64,000 nt of DNA from Psychrobacillus sp. OK028 (GCF_900103605.1 NZ_FNHY01000004.1:124001-188000), one strand, 5' to 3'. Counted from the stretch's first letter, positions 18,348 through 27,283 are shown. The notes: generated from the letters alone by a model not told the origin. A program made the numbers and translations.

Positions 18348-19106
18348 TTACTCGTTGACTTTTTCTGAATCCACAAAAATATCCTTTCGATCATCCCAAT
18401 TGAATAATTCTTCTCGAGAAATCGGCTGTTCTTCTATTTTCTCTATAGGCGTAGCGCTCAAAATATCGATTGGTTTATAAATCGTTACGGCTTTTTTTGT
18501 ATTATATATTGCATAGTGATACATGGCATAAGCAAGCTGCTGCCCTGGAATGGAGCGCATTCTTTTAAACGGTCCGATTAAAAATGGATTTACTAGCTGG
18601 AAGATGCCTTCGGATAGGCGCTCCCCTAAGCGAAATTCTCTTCTTTCTCCTGTTAACAAGGAAGGTCTATATATGAAAAGATGCGGTAGTTCCATTTCTA
18701 TTAGTCCCTCCTCCATCTTGCCCTTTACTCGGCTATAGAAAAAAAGAGATTTTTTATTGGATCCAATTGCAGAAATGACATGAAAATTTGGAATGCCACG
18801 TTTTTTTGCTAAAGAAGCAATTCGTAATGGATATTCTAAATCTACTCGCTCAAAGTTCTCTTCTGACTTGGCTTTTTTCATCGTAGTTCCTAAACAGCAA
18901 AATAGATCATCCGCAAGTTCTAAATCGTTTTCCTCTAATTTATCAAAATCTTTTACTTGCACGTCTAGTTTGGCATGCTTATAAGTAAAATCTCTTCTGA
19001 CAATGACGGTAACTGCAGCATACTCTTCACTCTCACATAATTGTTTTACTAAAAATTTTCCAGTAAAACCAGTAGCACCTACTACTATAGCTACTCTTCT
19101 AGCCAT
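18348..19106 (-). CDS. NAD(P)-binding SDR-like oxidoreductase (HTATIP2/YraR-like)
   Basis: This is a 252-residue atypical short-chain dehydrogenase. Rossmann motif GATGFTGKFLV begins near residue 9. DLFCCLGTTMKKAKSEENFERVDLEYPLRIA and FHVISAIGSNKKSLFFYSRVKGKMEE are typical of the family; S and Y...K around 125-137 form the putative active site. These proteins often lack a known substrate. Start ATG 19106 is in front of a divergent gene at 19184, so the 77-bp gap holds both promoters. It is followed by the antiporter gene 11 bp later. Confidence 0.82.
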   Translation of the reverse strand: MARRVAIVVGATGFTGKFLVKQLCESEEYAAVTVIVRRDFTYKHAKLDVQVKDFDKLEENDLELADDLFCCLGTTMKKAKSEENFERVDLEYPLRIASLAKKRGIPNFHVISAIGSNKKSLFFYSRVKGKMEEGLIEMELPHLFIYRPSLLTGERREFRLGERLSEGIFQLVNPFLIGPFKRMRSIPGQQLAYAMYHYAIYNTKKAVTIYKPIDILSATPIEKIEEQPISREELFNWDDRKDIFVDSEKVNE

Positions 19107-19183
19107 TTAGCTTTCCCCCTTGTCATAAGCACCTGTCCATTCCCATACACTAAAGAGATAACTTATGGAAAGGAAGATAAAAT

Positions 19184-20188
19184 ATGAAACTAGCCTATTT
19201 ATTGAATACATTACCACATCGCGGACACTATCCGGCAGATCGTGCAGTAGCATTGCTTTCTTCATTAAAACCGACTAACTCCGAAATTTTTGTGCATCAT
19301 TCTAATACAAGCCTTATTCAATATTTAAAAAAACAACAGATTCAACCTCTTTTATATAGAAATAATGCTCACCTTATCGAAGAAATGAAAGCATTTCAAC
19401 CAACTTGCATTATGCACGATGGTGGAAATTCAGAAAAAGATCTTATTCGTCGTTTAAAAGCATTCAATTGTACGCTTATTCATTTAGACGACCAGGGTGA
19501 TGGTGGGGCTTTAGCTGATCTTGTTATTCAATCGCTGTATGAAAATCCAAAGGACGTTACGAAAGAGAACTATGTATTTGGTCCACTTGGATATATTCCA
19601 GTCAATGAAGTTATTTATAAAAATAATAACACGATACAGGATCCCCCGCATATAATCGTCTCTTTCCCTCATGAAGATCCCGAGAATTTGACCTATAGGA
19701 CCTTAAGACATCTTGTACAACTCCACATCCCACTTAAGATTAGCGTATTGGTGGATGAACATTACAAGCATGACATATTTGAATTAAAACGTTTTGCACT
19801 TACGCGTAAATCTATACAGATCATTTCTACCTCGGAGCCAGAAACACTGTTACCTAAAAGTGATATTGTAATTACAAGCGGGTCTTATATGCCTTTTCTA
19901 GTTGCACAGTTTCATATACCTTGCATCGTTCTTTGTGCACATGAAGAAGAAGTTAACTTTGCATTCCCACAGGAAGGACATGGCTTCGCAAACCTAGGTC
20001 TTGGTAGGAAGATCAAACAATCATATCTACAAAATGCGGTGATGGAAATTATCCTGCACAATAACAGAAGAAACGCCTATATACAGAAACAGAGTCGCTT
20101 TGACTTTAGTAATAACTTAGAAGAATTAGTAAAACTGATTGAGCAAACGATTACAAGTTCAAAAGAGGAACAAGAAATCGTACGCTAA
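19184..20188 (+). CDS. PseG/SpsG-like nucleotide-sugar hydrolase or glycosyltransferase
   Basis: This is a 334-residue GT-B fold protein. The N-terminal GHYPADRAVALL (H15, R20) matches the GxGHxxRxxALA motif of PseG and the spore-coat protein SpsG, where the His is catalytic. The C-terminal domain shows IVITSGSYMPFLVAQFHIPCIVLCAHEEEVNFA and GFANLGLG, the nucleotide-binding region of this group. PseG removes UDP during pseudaminic acid synthesis. No other sugar-pathway genes are nearby, so this is an orphan and its substrate is open. AAAGGAAGATA precedes ATG 19184. Confidence 0.7.
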   Translation: MKLAYLLNTLPHRGHYPADRAVALLSSLKPTNSEIFVHHSNTSLIQYLKKQQIQPLLYRNNAHLIEEMKAFQPTCIMHDGGNSEKDLIRRLKAFNCTLIHLDDQGDGGALADLVIQSLYENPKDVTKENYVFGPLGYIPVNEVIYKNNNTIQDPPHIIVSFPHEDPENLTYRTLRHLVQLHIPLKISVLVDEHYKHDIFELKRFALTRKSIQIISTSEPETLLPKSDIVITSGSYMPFLVAQFHIPCIVLCAHEEEVNFAFPQEGHGFANLGLGRKIKQSYLQNAVMEIILHNNRRNAYIQKQSRFDFSNNLEELVKLIEQTITSSKEEQEIVR

Positions 20189-20236
20189 GTCCTTTTTTAT
20201 GCTACAATAAATGCAAAATGCTGAAGGTGATTGATA

Positions 20237-20422
20237 ATGACAAAATCACAGCTACAAGCTGAAATTGCAGAGGTAAAATTGGACTATATTAACTTGCAAG
20301 GTGATATGGAAAAATTAGAATCAAATGGACACCCTACTCAGGTTGAAAATGCTGAACTGAGACTAGCAAAAATGGAAGAAAAACTTGCAGAACTAAACAA
20401 ACAGCTCGCGGAATTATTATAA
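20237..20422 (+). CDS. Small coiled-coil protein (SE1832-like)
   Basis: This is a 61-residue highly charged protein that reads as one amphipathic coiled coil with a short break near SNGHPT (about residue 30). Small proteins of this composition are widespread in Bacillales and I believe they are called SE1832 family; function unknown. ATG 20237 is chosen because GAAGGTGA ends six bases before it, whereas the TTG at 20231 would touch it. The 3' end overlaps a terminator hairpin, so it is probably transcribed separately from the following ABC-F gene. Confidence 0.75.
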   Translation: MTKSQLQAEIAEVKLDYINLQGDMEKLESNGHPTQVENAELRLAKMEEKLAELNKQLAELL

Positions 20423-20440
20423 TCCGCAGAGCTTTCTTTT
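20402..20440 (+). terminator. Terminator overlapping the 3' end of the small coiled-coil gene
   Basis: AGCTC-GCGGA pairs with TCCGC-A-GAGCT (one bulged A), followed by TTTCTTTTT. The stop codon is in the loop. The ribosome site of the next gene follows directly. Confidence 0.7.
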
Positions 20441-20456
20441 TGGAGGAAATAGATAT

Positions 20457-22022
20457 ATGAGCTTATTAGTAGAAAATTTAGGACATACATTCGGAGACCG
20501 TACCCTTTTCAAGGAAGTTTCATTTCGCTTAGTCGAAGGTGAGCATGTAGGACTTGTAGGTGCCAACGGTGTTGGTAAGTCAACATTGATGAATATATTA
20601 ACAGGAGAAATCATTCATGACGAAGGCCGAGTAGAATGGTTACCGAACACTCATTATGGATATCTAGATCAGCATACACGTCTGCAATCTGGACGTTCTA
20701 TGTTTGATACACTGCGAGATGCATTTTTGCCATTGTACAAAAAAGAAGAAGAGTTAAACGAAATTATCGGTAAAATGGCGAATGCAACGCCCGAGGAGCT
20801 AGAAGTATTATTAGAGCAAATGGCAGAAATTCAAGATGCTTTGGATGCTGGTGACTTCTATTCTTTAGATATGAAGGTAGAAGAGGTTGCTCGTGGTCTT
20901 GGTTTGGATGCTATTGGTCTAGAGCGCCCAGTAGAAGCACTTTCAGGTGGTCAGCGTACAAAAGTATTACTTGCAAAGCTTTTATTAGAAAAGCCAAAAG
21001 TATTGTTACTTGATGAGCCTACCAACTATTTAGATGAAGAGCATGTAAACTGGCTTTCCAATTACTTGAAAAACTATCCGCATGCATTCTTATTGATATC
21101 CCATGATACAGAGTTCATGAACGGAATTGTCGACGTGATTTTCCACTTGGAATTTTCGAAACTCACTCGATATACTGCGTCCTATGAGAAATTCTTAGAG
21201 CTTGCTGAGTTGAATAAACGTCAGCACATCGATGCTTATGAGAAACAACAAGATTTCATTAAGAAACAAGAAGATTTTATCGCCAAAAATAAAGCTCGAT
21301 ACTCAACTACAGGACGAGCAAAATCTCGTCAAAAACAACTGGATCGAATCGAACGAATTGATCGCCCTGAAACGGCGGCAAAACCAGAATTTAGCTTCAA
21401 GGAATCTCGTAGCCCTAGTCGTTACGTTGTAGAAGCTGAGCATTTGGAAATCGGATACGATAAAGCGTTACTACCTCCATTGACATTTACGATTGAGCGA
21501 GGCGAAAAAATTGCGCTTGTTGGAATGAACGGAATCGGAAAATCGACTTTACTTAAAACAATGCTTGGCAAAATACCTCCTGTCAGCGGCACAGTAACAC
21601 GTGGTGATTTCTTAACCCCTTGTTATTTCGAACAGGAAGTAAAAGCTGGAGATATTACACCAATTGAAGCAATTTGGGAAACGTACCCAAGCATGGGACA
21701 AGCCCAAGTACGCGGTGCCTTAGCTCGTACTGGTCTTAAGAGTGAGCATATCTCCCGTCCGCTATCAAGTTTAAGTGGTGGGGAGCAAGCAAAAGTGCGT
21801 TTATGTAAACTAATGATGGAAGAAACGAATTGGTTAATCTTTGATGAGCCGACAAACCATCTGGATATCCATGCAAAAGAAGAGTTAAAGCGTGCGATGA
21901 AAGAGTTCAAGGGTACAATCGTGCTAGTCAGCCATGAACCAGAATTTTACGAGGGTCTTGTAACAAAAGTATGGAACGTGGAAGAATGGTTCTCTACTGG
22001 TAAAGAAGTTATTAAAGATTAA
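20457..22022 (+). CDS. ABC-F family ATPase (YfmM-like)
   Basis: This is a 521-residue cytoplasmic protein with two nucleotide-binding domains and no membrane part. NBD1 has Walker A GANGVGKST (about 35), signature LSGGQRTK and Walker B VLLLDEPTNYLD. The P-site linker with KNKARYSTTGRAKSRQKQLDRIERI lies at about 270-305. NBD2 has GMNGIGKST (about 355), LSGGEQAK and LIFDEPTNHLD. ABC-F proteins bind the ribosome E site to relieve stalled or drug-bound ribosomes. The sequence looks most like Bacillus YfmM. A GGAGGAAAT site precedes ATG 20457. Confidence 0.88.
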   Translation: MSLLVENLGHTFGDRTLFKEVSFRLVEGEHVGLVGANGVGKSTLMNILTGEIIHDEGRVEWLPNTHYGYLDQHTRLQSGRSMFDTLRDAFLPLYKKEEELNEIIGKMANATPEELEVLLEQMAEIQDALDAGDFYSLDMKVEEVARGLGLDAIGLERPVEALSGGQRTKVLLAKLLLEKPKVLLLDEPTNYLDEEHVNWLSNYLKNYPHAFLLISHDTEFMNGIVDVIFHLEFSKLTRYTASYEKFLELAELNKRQHIDAYEKQQDFIKKQEDFIAKNKARYSTTGRAKSRQKQLDRIERIDRPETAAKPEFSFKESRSPSRYVVEAEHLEIGYDKALLPPLTFTIERGEKIALVGMNGIGKSTLLKTMLGKIPPVSGTVTRGDFLTPCYFEQEVKAGDITPIEAIWETYPSMGQAQVRGALARTGLKSEHISRPLSSLSGGEQAKVRLCKLMMEETNWLIFDEPTNHLDIHAKEELKRAMKEFKGTIVLVSHEPEFYEGLVTKVWNVEEWFSTGKEVIKD

Positions 22023-22030
22023 TGGTTATA

Positions 22031-22066
22031 TGAATCCCTTGAGTGATGGCACTCAGGGGATTTTTG
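22031..22066 (+). terminator. Terminator of the ABC-F gene
   Basis: AATCCC-TGAGTG pairs with CACTCA-GGGATT across ATGG, followed by TTTTTG. Confidence 0.85.
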
Positions 22067-22084
22067 AGCATTTAAACAACTCTG

Positions 22085-22230
22085 CGAGAGTAAATTATCC
22101 ACGTACGAGAGTATTCACCGCTGTACGAGAGTCTTCTACGTCTATGCGAGAGTATTTACCGTCTCTCCGAGAGTAACCCCAGCTCAACCGAGAGTATTGA
22201 CGCCGCATCCGAGAGTATTTCATTAATTTA
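22085..22230 (+). repeat. 21-bp phased tandem repeat, CGAGAGTA family (7 units)
   Basis: CGAGAG occurs at 22085, 22106, 22126, 22147, 22168, 22189 and 22210, a 21-bp period with one 20-bp step. Each is followed by a degenerate tail (often TATTnACCGC). The array lies between the convergent ends of the ABC-F and sigma genes. The same family is at 15693-15817 in the other orientation. Confidence 0.9.
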
Positions 22231-22289
22231 CATGAGTTAACTGCTTCTATAGGAAACCTGCAACCCCTACCTTGAACCTAGCTCATCAA

Positions 22290-22327
22290 AAAAAGCCTCC
22301 CGTTATCAAACAAATACGGGAGGCTTC
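22290..22327 (-). terminator. Terminator of the ECF sigma gene
   Basis: AAGCCTCCCGT and ACGGGAGGCTT form an 11-bp GC-rich stem. On the minus strand it runs into seven T. Confidence 0.88.
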
Positions 22328-22332
22328 TTCTC

Positions 22333-22881
22333 TTAAGCTAGCACTAATGATTCTTTTGCAATATCATCATTCATAATTAACTCTTTCAAACGTTGTTTTG
22401 CGCGGAATAGTCTAGATTTTACAGTGCCGATTGATACTTTCATCACTTCGGCAATTTCGATTAGAGAAAATTGATGTACATAGAAATACATTACTGTTTT
22501 CTGGTATATACCATCCAACTCACTCACTTTGGATCGAATCATCTCACCAACGTCTTCCTTCTCTAATTGCTCCTCAACAGTTAGAACATCTGCAGCAATT
22601 AAATCCAGCAAGGAAATATCTAATTGCTCTGGCTGATTTGCTACGTATTTGCTGCGTCTAACCTGTTTGCGATATCTATCACGGAATGTGTTCATACAAA
22701 TTGTTGTTAACCATGCTTTTACATGATCGACTTGTTTCATATATGATTCATATCGTACGACTTTCACCCAAACCTCTTGCATTAAGTCTTCTGCTTCTGT
22801 TTGATTTTTAGTTAGCTTCAAAGATAAATAATATATATAACGGTTATATTCCTCGTAAATTTCTTCTAATTGAACCTGCAT
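22333..22881 (-). CDS. ECF RNA polymerase sigma factor without an adjacent anti-sigma
   Basis: This is a 182-residue sigma-70 protein. Region 2 is in residues 10-80 (NQTEAEDLMQEVWVKVVRYESYMKQVDHVKAWLTTICMNTFRDRYRKQ). Region 4 is at about 120-170 (YFYVHQFSLIEIAEVMKVSIGTVKSRLFRAKQRLKEL). ATG 22881 follows GGAGGAAACTAAC; the 35 upstream in-frame codons are unsupported. Unlike the other two ECF genes here it has no overlapping anti-sigma gene and its own strong terminator, so its control is unclear. The last residues (MNDDIAKESLVLA) are a short non-conserved tail. Confidence 0.9.
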   Translation of the reverse strand: MQVQLEEIYEEYNRYIYYLSLKLTKNQTEAEDLMQEVWVKVVRYESYMKQVDHVKAWLTTICMNTFRDRYRKQVRRSKYVANQPEQLDISLLDLIAADVLTVEEQLEKEDVGEMIRSKVSELDGIYQKTVMYFYVHQFSLIEIAEVMKVSIGTVKSRLFRAKQRLKELIMNDDIAKESLVLA

Positions 22882-23259
22882 GTTAGTTTCCTCCGCTCGG
22901 CTTTTCTTGTTAACTCTATAATGCCAAATTTTAACCTTACCCTCTATCGTATTCTCTTTCAGAAAAATTACAAAGGTGTAAGCCAAATTTTAGGAGGACA
23001 ACAAACTCACATTGGTCCATAGAAAAAAGATAGTAAGATAGCCTAAACTTTTAAAAGTTCCCCTTATCCACCCTCACGAAATGCAAATCAGTACGCGGTA
23101 GTTAATTGTCAAAAATAACTTGTACTCATGTAAAAGTACTGGGTATAACTTGTATTAGGAGGACTCGAACCTCAAGGTTACCCCGAAACCTTTACCGTTA
23201 GTCCAACTTGAGCAGTTGGCGCTTCGTACTCGCCTTTACATTTCGCTACCAACTTTCGG
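22882..23259. other. Gene-free region with weak tRNA-like remnant
   Basis: There is no coding frame. On the minus strand GAGGTTCGAGTCCTC near 23160-23175 looks like a tRNA T-arm, and GTTGGTAGCG near 23248 looks like a D-arm fragment. A full cloverleaf cannot be drawn and there is no CCA end. It may be a decayed tRNA or chance. Confidence 0.35.
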
Positions 23260-23718
23260 CTATTCGATTACATTTGTAAGCCAGTTAATTTCTTGAATTT
23301 TGGTATCAAGTATTCGATGCTTTTGGGATAATTCATCCACATAATTCTGCGTTTCTCTTACATTGATAGTGGAGACATATTTTATCTCTGTTCTAGAATA
23401 TCTATCATGAGGAATAGCAGCTGCTTCCAGTAAAGCACTATATATTTTTCTTTCCTGACTAAGCAGATCACGTTCCGTTAAAGCATCAGCTACAGATTGA
23501 CTATCATTAAATGCCGTCTGTAAATTTGTACGATTAATATTTTTTATTAGTTTTTTTAAATCACTTAATAGTTGATTCAGTTCTTTTATTAATACTTTTG
23601 GGTCTTCGTTTGGAGTCTCCCCTTCTTGTATTTTAGCATTTTGAAGTAAACGATTTCTCAAATGTTCTATTCGCTTTTGGTAATCGGATCTTAATATTAG
23701 AGCTTCTGCTAACTTCAT
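23260..23718 (-). CDS. DIP1984 family protein
   Basis: This is a 152-residue cytoplasmic, largely helical protein. It fits the DIP1984 (septicolysin-like) family: MKLAEALILRSDYQKRIEHLRNRLLQNAKIQEGE at the start, then NRTN, ALTERDLLSQERKIYSALLEAA and a C-terminal RETQNYVDELSQKHRILDTKIQEINW. Biochemical function is not established. AGGAGGG precedes ATG 23718. Single gene. No sign of transfer apart from the tRNA-like fragment downstream of it. Confidence 0.85.
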   Translation of the reverse strand: MKLAEALILRSDYQKRIEHLRNRLLQNAKIQEGETPNEDPKVLIKELNQLLSDLKKLIKNINRTNLQTAFNDSQSVADALTERDLLSQERKIYSALLEAAAIPHDRYSRTEIKYVSTINVRETQNYVDELSQKHRILDTKIQEINWLTNVIE

Positions 23719-23833
23719 ACATATCCCTCCTGTACTGAATTATTCGCTTTATGTTAATGTAATTCCTTCTTTTTAGGTAAAAAATAGGAATTTACTATAA
23801 ATTACACCATGAGAATTTTAAACGAACACTCCA

Positions 23834-24241
23834 TTAAATAGAATTCTCAATAGTTTTAACCAATTCATTTACGATGTCTCTAGGTACATTTCTTCCTTTT
23901 CCATGAAAGATTTTATCTTGGTAAATTATTATCGGTGCACTTGGATAATGTCCTTTAAGGACAACGTTTAACCCAAGCAAAGATTCTTCAGATGGTAGAT
24001 ATTCTAATTCTAAAGAACCATTCAGCTGTTTAAGAAGAACAATTATTCTCTCTATATCACCTTCATCTTCTATTATAATTATTGGTTCATTATCAATCCC
24101 TACAACTTCTAAATATTCAATTTCAGAAGAATTTAGTAATTCTTCGTAAATCACCATTTCTTTTTCATTACCAAATACTATAAAAAGAAATAAACCTATT
24201 GTAAAAATTCCTATTAAGTATATCCACTTTTTACTTTTCAT
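23834..24241 (-). CDS. Membrane-anchored protein of unknown function
   Basis: This is a 135-residue protein with an N-terminal signal anchor (KSKKWIYLIGIFTIGLFLFIVFG, residues 2-24), leaving about 110 residues outside the cell. The exposed part alternates strands and acidic stretches (PIIIIEDEGDIERIIVLLKQL). There is no Cys for lipid attachment and no recognised domain. A GGGGGATTTAA site supports ATG 24241. It may belong to the many short secreted proteins of Bacillales with a beta-alpha fold. Confidence 0.65.
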   Translation of the reverse strand: MKSKKWIYLIGIFTIGLFLFIVFGNEKEMVIYEELLNSSEIEYLEVVGIDNEPIIIIEDEGDIERIIVLLKQLNGSLELEYLPSEESLLGLNVVLKGHYPSAPIIIYQDKIFHGKGRNVPRDIVNELVKTIENSI

Positions 24242-24298
24242 TTAAATCCCCCTAATGCCTGCTTTAACAATTCTGCCCCCTGTGAATCATTATCAATA

Positions 24299-24342
24299 AA
24301 AAAACAGACTGTTAATTTGTATGTTAATTAACAGTCTGCTTG
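24299..24342 (-). terminator. Terminator of the CNNM-family gene
   Basis: AGACTGTTAATT and AATTAACAGTCT form a 12-bp stem. Seven A on the plus side give a T-run for minus-strand transcription. Confidence 0.8.
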
Positions 24343-24388
24343 TGTGTTTAATAAGTGTTTTGTACCATTCAAGTGAACGGATTAAATT

Positions 24389-25660
24389 TTAATCCTCTTG
24401 TTTTTCCGGTTCTATTTCAGTTGTTTCTTCTCTTTTTGTAATAGTCAATTTTACTATTCGACTGCGATCCATTTCATTGATTTCGACCATTAAATCTTCA
24501 TAGGCGAATTGTTCGTTCTCTTCTGGTACATGCCCCAACTGATCTAAGACAAAGCCACCTATTGTTTCATTTTCATTGACAATAGCAACGTGGAATAGCG
24601 AATTGACTTCTTCGATTTCCATTCTACCTGCACAGACTAGTCGGTTTTCCGTCATCTCATGCACAAGAATTTCTTCGTCCACATCGGTTTCATCTTCTAT
24701 TTCCTGCCCAATCATTTCTTCTATTAAATCTTCATGCGTGACAATCCCAAGTGTTCCTCCATATTCATCCAACACAATGGCCATATGCTTTTTATGGGTC
24801 AGCATTAGTTTAAATACTTTTTCCACACTGAGGGTTTGTACAACGAATAATGGTTCTTTGTCGATAAAAGTGTCGAGCTCAATAGATGTATCCATGGACC
24901 ACTCGATAAACTTTTTCGAGTAAAACATTCCGACAATTGTATCTAAGCTATCATCGTAAACTGGATATCTAGTATAATGATGCTCCAGGATGGTATCACG
25001 AACCTCTTCGTATGTAGCTTCTATCGGGATACCTACTACTTCCGTTCTATGTGTAGACAAAACATCCGAAACATCCTTATTTGGAAAATCGAGCATCCCT
25101 TTTATTCGTTCAGATTCTTCGTCTTCAAACGTTCCGTCCGTTGAAGCAAGATCAACCATGGAAAGCAGCTCTTCTTTTGTAATTGTCGTTTCTGTTATAG
25201 CACCTTTTGAACCAATTCGAATAAATAAATTTGTAATTTCAGCTATAAATGCTGTAAGTGGTCGCAAAATGATGACAAGTAAGCGTATAAATGGAGAAAC
25301 TACATATACAACACGATCCGAGAAGGTTGCGGCAATCGTCTTAGGAAGTACTTCACAAAATAAAATAATAAACGCTGTTAAAATGGCAATAGACCAACCA
25401 ATATGCCATTCAAAATGTTCTGCGATTAATATTAAGATTACGGCCATACCAATATTAGCTATTGTATTTCCTACTAAGATGGTTATAATCATTCGGTCCG
25501 GCTTTGAAAGTAGGGATAGTATTTTCTCTGATTCTTCGTCTCCCTGTTCTGCTCTAAGCTGGACCTTCATCCTATTAACTGTCATTAACGCTGTTTCACT
25601 ACCTGATAAAAAAAGGGATACAAGTACCGAAATAGCAAATAGTACAAATTCTATGTACAA
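24389..25660 (-). CDS. CNNM/CorC-type membrane protein (hemolysin C family)
   Basis: This is a 423-residue protein with the order DUF21 membrane domain (residues 1 to about 170, three or four helices, SGSETALMTVNRMK motif), CBS domain pair (about 200-320) and C-terminal CorC_HlyC domain (about 335-410, ending in an acidic tail). Such proteins take part in Mg2+ efflux or homeostasis; the CBS pair senses nucleotides. A TTG start at 25660 is supported by AGGAGG eight bases upstream. Single gene with its own terminator. Confidence 0.88.
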   Translation of the reverse strand: MYIEFVLFAISVLVSLFLSGSETALMTVNRMKVQLRAEQGDEESEKILSLLSKPDRMIITILVGNTIANIGMAVILILIAEHFEWHIGWSIAILTAFIILFCEVLPKTIAATFSDRVVYVVSPFIRLLVIILRPLTAFIAEITNLFIRIGSKGAITETTITKEELLSMVDLASTDGTFEDEESERIKGMLDFPNKDVSDVLSTHRTEVVGIPIEATYEEVRDTILEHHYTRYPVYDDSLDTIVGMFYSKKFIEWSMDTSIELDTFIDKEPLFVVQTLSVEKVFKLMLTHKKHMAIVLDEYGGTLGIVTHEDLIEEMIGQEIEDETDVDEEILVHEMTENRLVCAGRMEIEEVNSLFHVAIVNENETIGGFVLDQLGHVPEENEQFAYEDLMVEINEMDRSRIVKLTITKREETTEIEPEKQED

Positions 25661-25836
25661 AATTGTTGCCTCCTGTGGGTATTAATATACGTTCCATATG
25701 TTTTCTTATAACTATATCATATTGTGATTTTAGTTGTCACAAAACTAATATCAACCCTGACTAAATACCTCTAATATGCACAAAACTTATGCTATACTAT
25801 TTCTATTCACGAAATTTTTTGAAAAGAGGGATTGTA

Positions 25837-27234
25837 ATGAGTCAACTAACTACATTAGACCATTATTTCACAGAAAAAAGAGAAGAACATTTAGAAGAAC
25901 TAAAACAGTTTTTACGTATCCCAAGTATTTCTTCTTTATCGGAACATAAAGAGGATATGCAAAAAGGTGCCCAGTGGCTTGCTGATTCATTAACAAAAGC
26001 AGGACTAGAAAATGTCGTAGTCGATAAAACTAGCGGACACCCGGTTGTCTATGCGGATTGGTTACATGCAGAAGACAAACCCACAATGCTTATATACGGA
26101 CATTATGATGTTCAACCAGTCGATCCTCTAAATCTTTGGGATAGCGAACCTTTTGAACCACAAGTAAGAGACAATAAATTATATGCTCGTGGATCAAGTG
26201 ATGATAAAGGGCAAGTATTTATGCATGTTAAAGCTATTGAGGCACTCCTACAATCAAACAAATCCTTACCAGTAAATGTTAAGTTTTTAATTGAAGGAGA
26301 AGAAGAAGTTGGTAGCCCTAATTTAGAAGAGTATATTGAAGATAATAAAACAAAGCTCGCTGCAGATGTTATTGTGATTTCCGATACAGGTATGCAAGGC
26401 CCTGGTCAACCGGCAGTTTGCTATGGTTTACGTGGACTATGCGGCGTTCAAATTGATGTAAAAGGCGCTAAAGGCGATCTTCACTCTGGCCTTTATGGAG
26501 GTGGGGTACAAAACTCCATTCATGCATTAGTTTCTATATTAGAATCCTTCCGTGATGCAGAGGGAACGATTGAAGTAGAAGGCTTCTATGACAATGTACG
26601 TCCTTTATCGGACGAAGAAAGAGAAGCTTATGCCTCCCTTGGCTTCGATGAAGATGAATTGAAAGCAGAAGTTGGAGTCGAAGAATTATTCGGCGAAAAA
26701 GGCTTCACACATTTAGAACGCGTTTGGGCACGCCCAACTTTAGAAATCAATGGTGTCTTCGGAGGATTCTCAGGTGAAGGTATTAAAACTGTACTTCCAA
26801 GTGAAGCCGGTGCAAAAATCACTTGCCGCTTAGTACCTGATCAAGATCCAGATGAAATTGTTGCTAAACTAAGGGCTCATATTGAAAAGAACAAGCCAGT
26901 TGGAGTAACTGTAACACTTACGGAATTTGATAAGGGTAAACCATTCATCACTCCTTTTGATCACCCTGCTATTCAAGCAGCTGGTCGCAGTTATGAAAAA
27001 GTTTATAACGTTCCTACAGCATATACTCGTGGTGGCGGTTCTATTCCAATTGTTGCTGCATTTGACGAAATTCTTGGGCTTCCGGTTGTATTAATGGGCT
27101 TTGGACTATCTACAGAAAATTTCCATGCACCTAACGAGCATTTCCATTTGGAAAACTTTGACCAAGGTCTTCGTGTAATTAGTGATTACTATTTCGAATT
27201 AGCAGAGCTTTCAAAAGAAGATTTGAAGAAGTAA
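25837..27234 (+). CDS. M20 family dipeptidase (CNDP-like)
   Basis: This is a 465-residue di-zinc peptidase of the M20 family. Metal and catalytic residues are visible: H89 and D91 (YGHYDVQP), the bridging Asp at 122-123 (GSSDDKGQ), E155-E157 (EGEEEVGS), SDTGM near 197 and the C-terminal His in NFHAPNEH. The dimerisation lid sits in the middle (about 215-375). Likely it splits dipeptides in the cytoplasm. ATG 25837 follows AAAGAGGG; the 16 codons upstream are not supported. Single gene with a good terminator. Confidence 0.9.
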   Translation: MSQLTTLDHYFTEKREEHLEELKQFLRIPSISSLSEHKEDMQKGAQWLADSLTKAGLENVVVDKTSGHPVVYADWLHAEDKPTMLIYGHYDVQPVDPLNLWDSEPFEPQVRDNKLYARGSSDDKGQVFMHVKAIEALLQSNKSLPVNVKFLIEGEEEVGSPNLEEYIEDNKTKLAADVIVISDTGMQGPGQPAVCYGLRGLCGVQIDVKGAKGDLHSGLYGGGVQNSIHALVSILESFRDAEGTIEVEGFYDNVRPLSDEEREAYASLGFDEDELKAEVGVEELFGEKGFTHLERVWARPTLEINGVFGGFSGEGIKTVLPSEAGAKITCRLVPDQDPDEIVAKLRAHIEKNKPVGVTVTLTEFDKGKPFITPFDHPAIQAAGRSYEKVYNVPTAYTRGGGSIPIVAAFDEILGLPVVLMGFGLSTENFHAPNEHFHLENFDQGLRVISDYYFELAELSKEDLKK

Positions 27235-27239
27235 TTACT

Positions 27240-27273
27240 GAAACACATGGGTTTTCTAATCCATGTGTTTTTT
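27240..27273 (+). terminator. Dipeptidase gene terminator
   Basis: AAACACATGG and CCATGTGTTT form a perfect 10-bp stem followed by TTT. Confidence 0.88.
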
Positions 27274-27283
27274 ACTATCTGTT

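Noticed and set aside
22085-22230. CRISPR array
   Set aside because: The period is 21 bp with only about 8 conserved bases per unit, no spacers of usual length and no cas genes in the window.
23150-23260. tRNA-like fragment on the minus strand (GAGGTTCGAGTCCTC T-arm)
   Set aside because: No complete cloverleaf, acceptor stem or CCA end can be drawn, so it is at most a remnant.
24990-25685. 231-codon open frame opposite the CNNM gene
   Set aside because: Antisense to conserved coding sequence, Ser-rich, no start signal.
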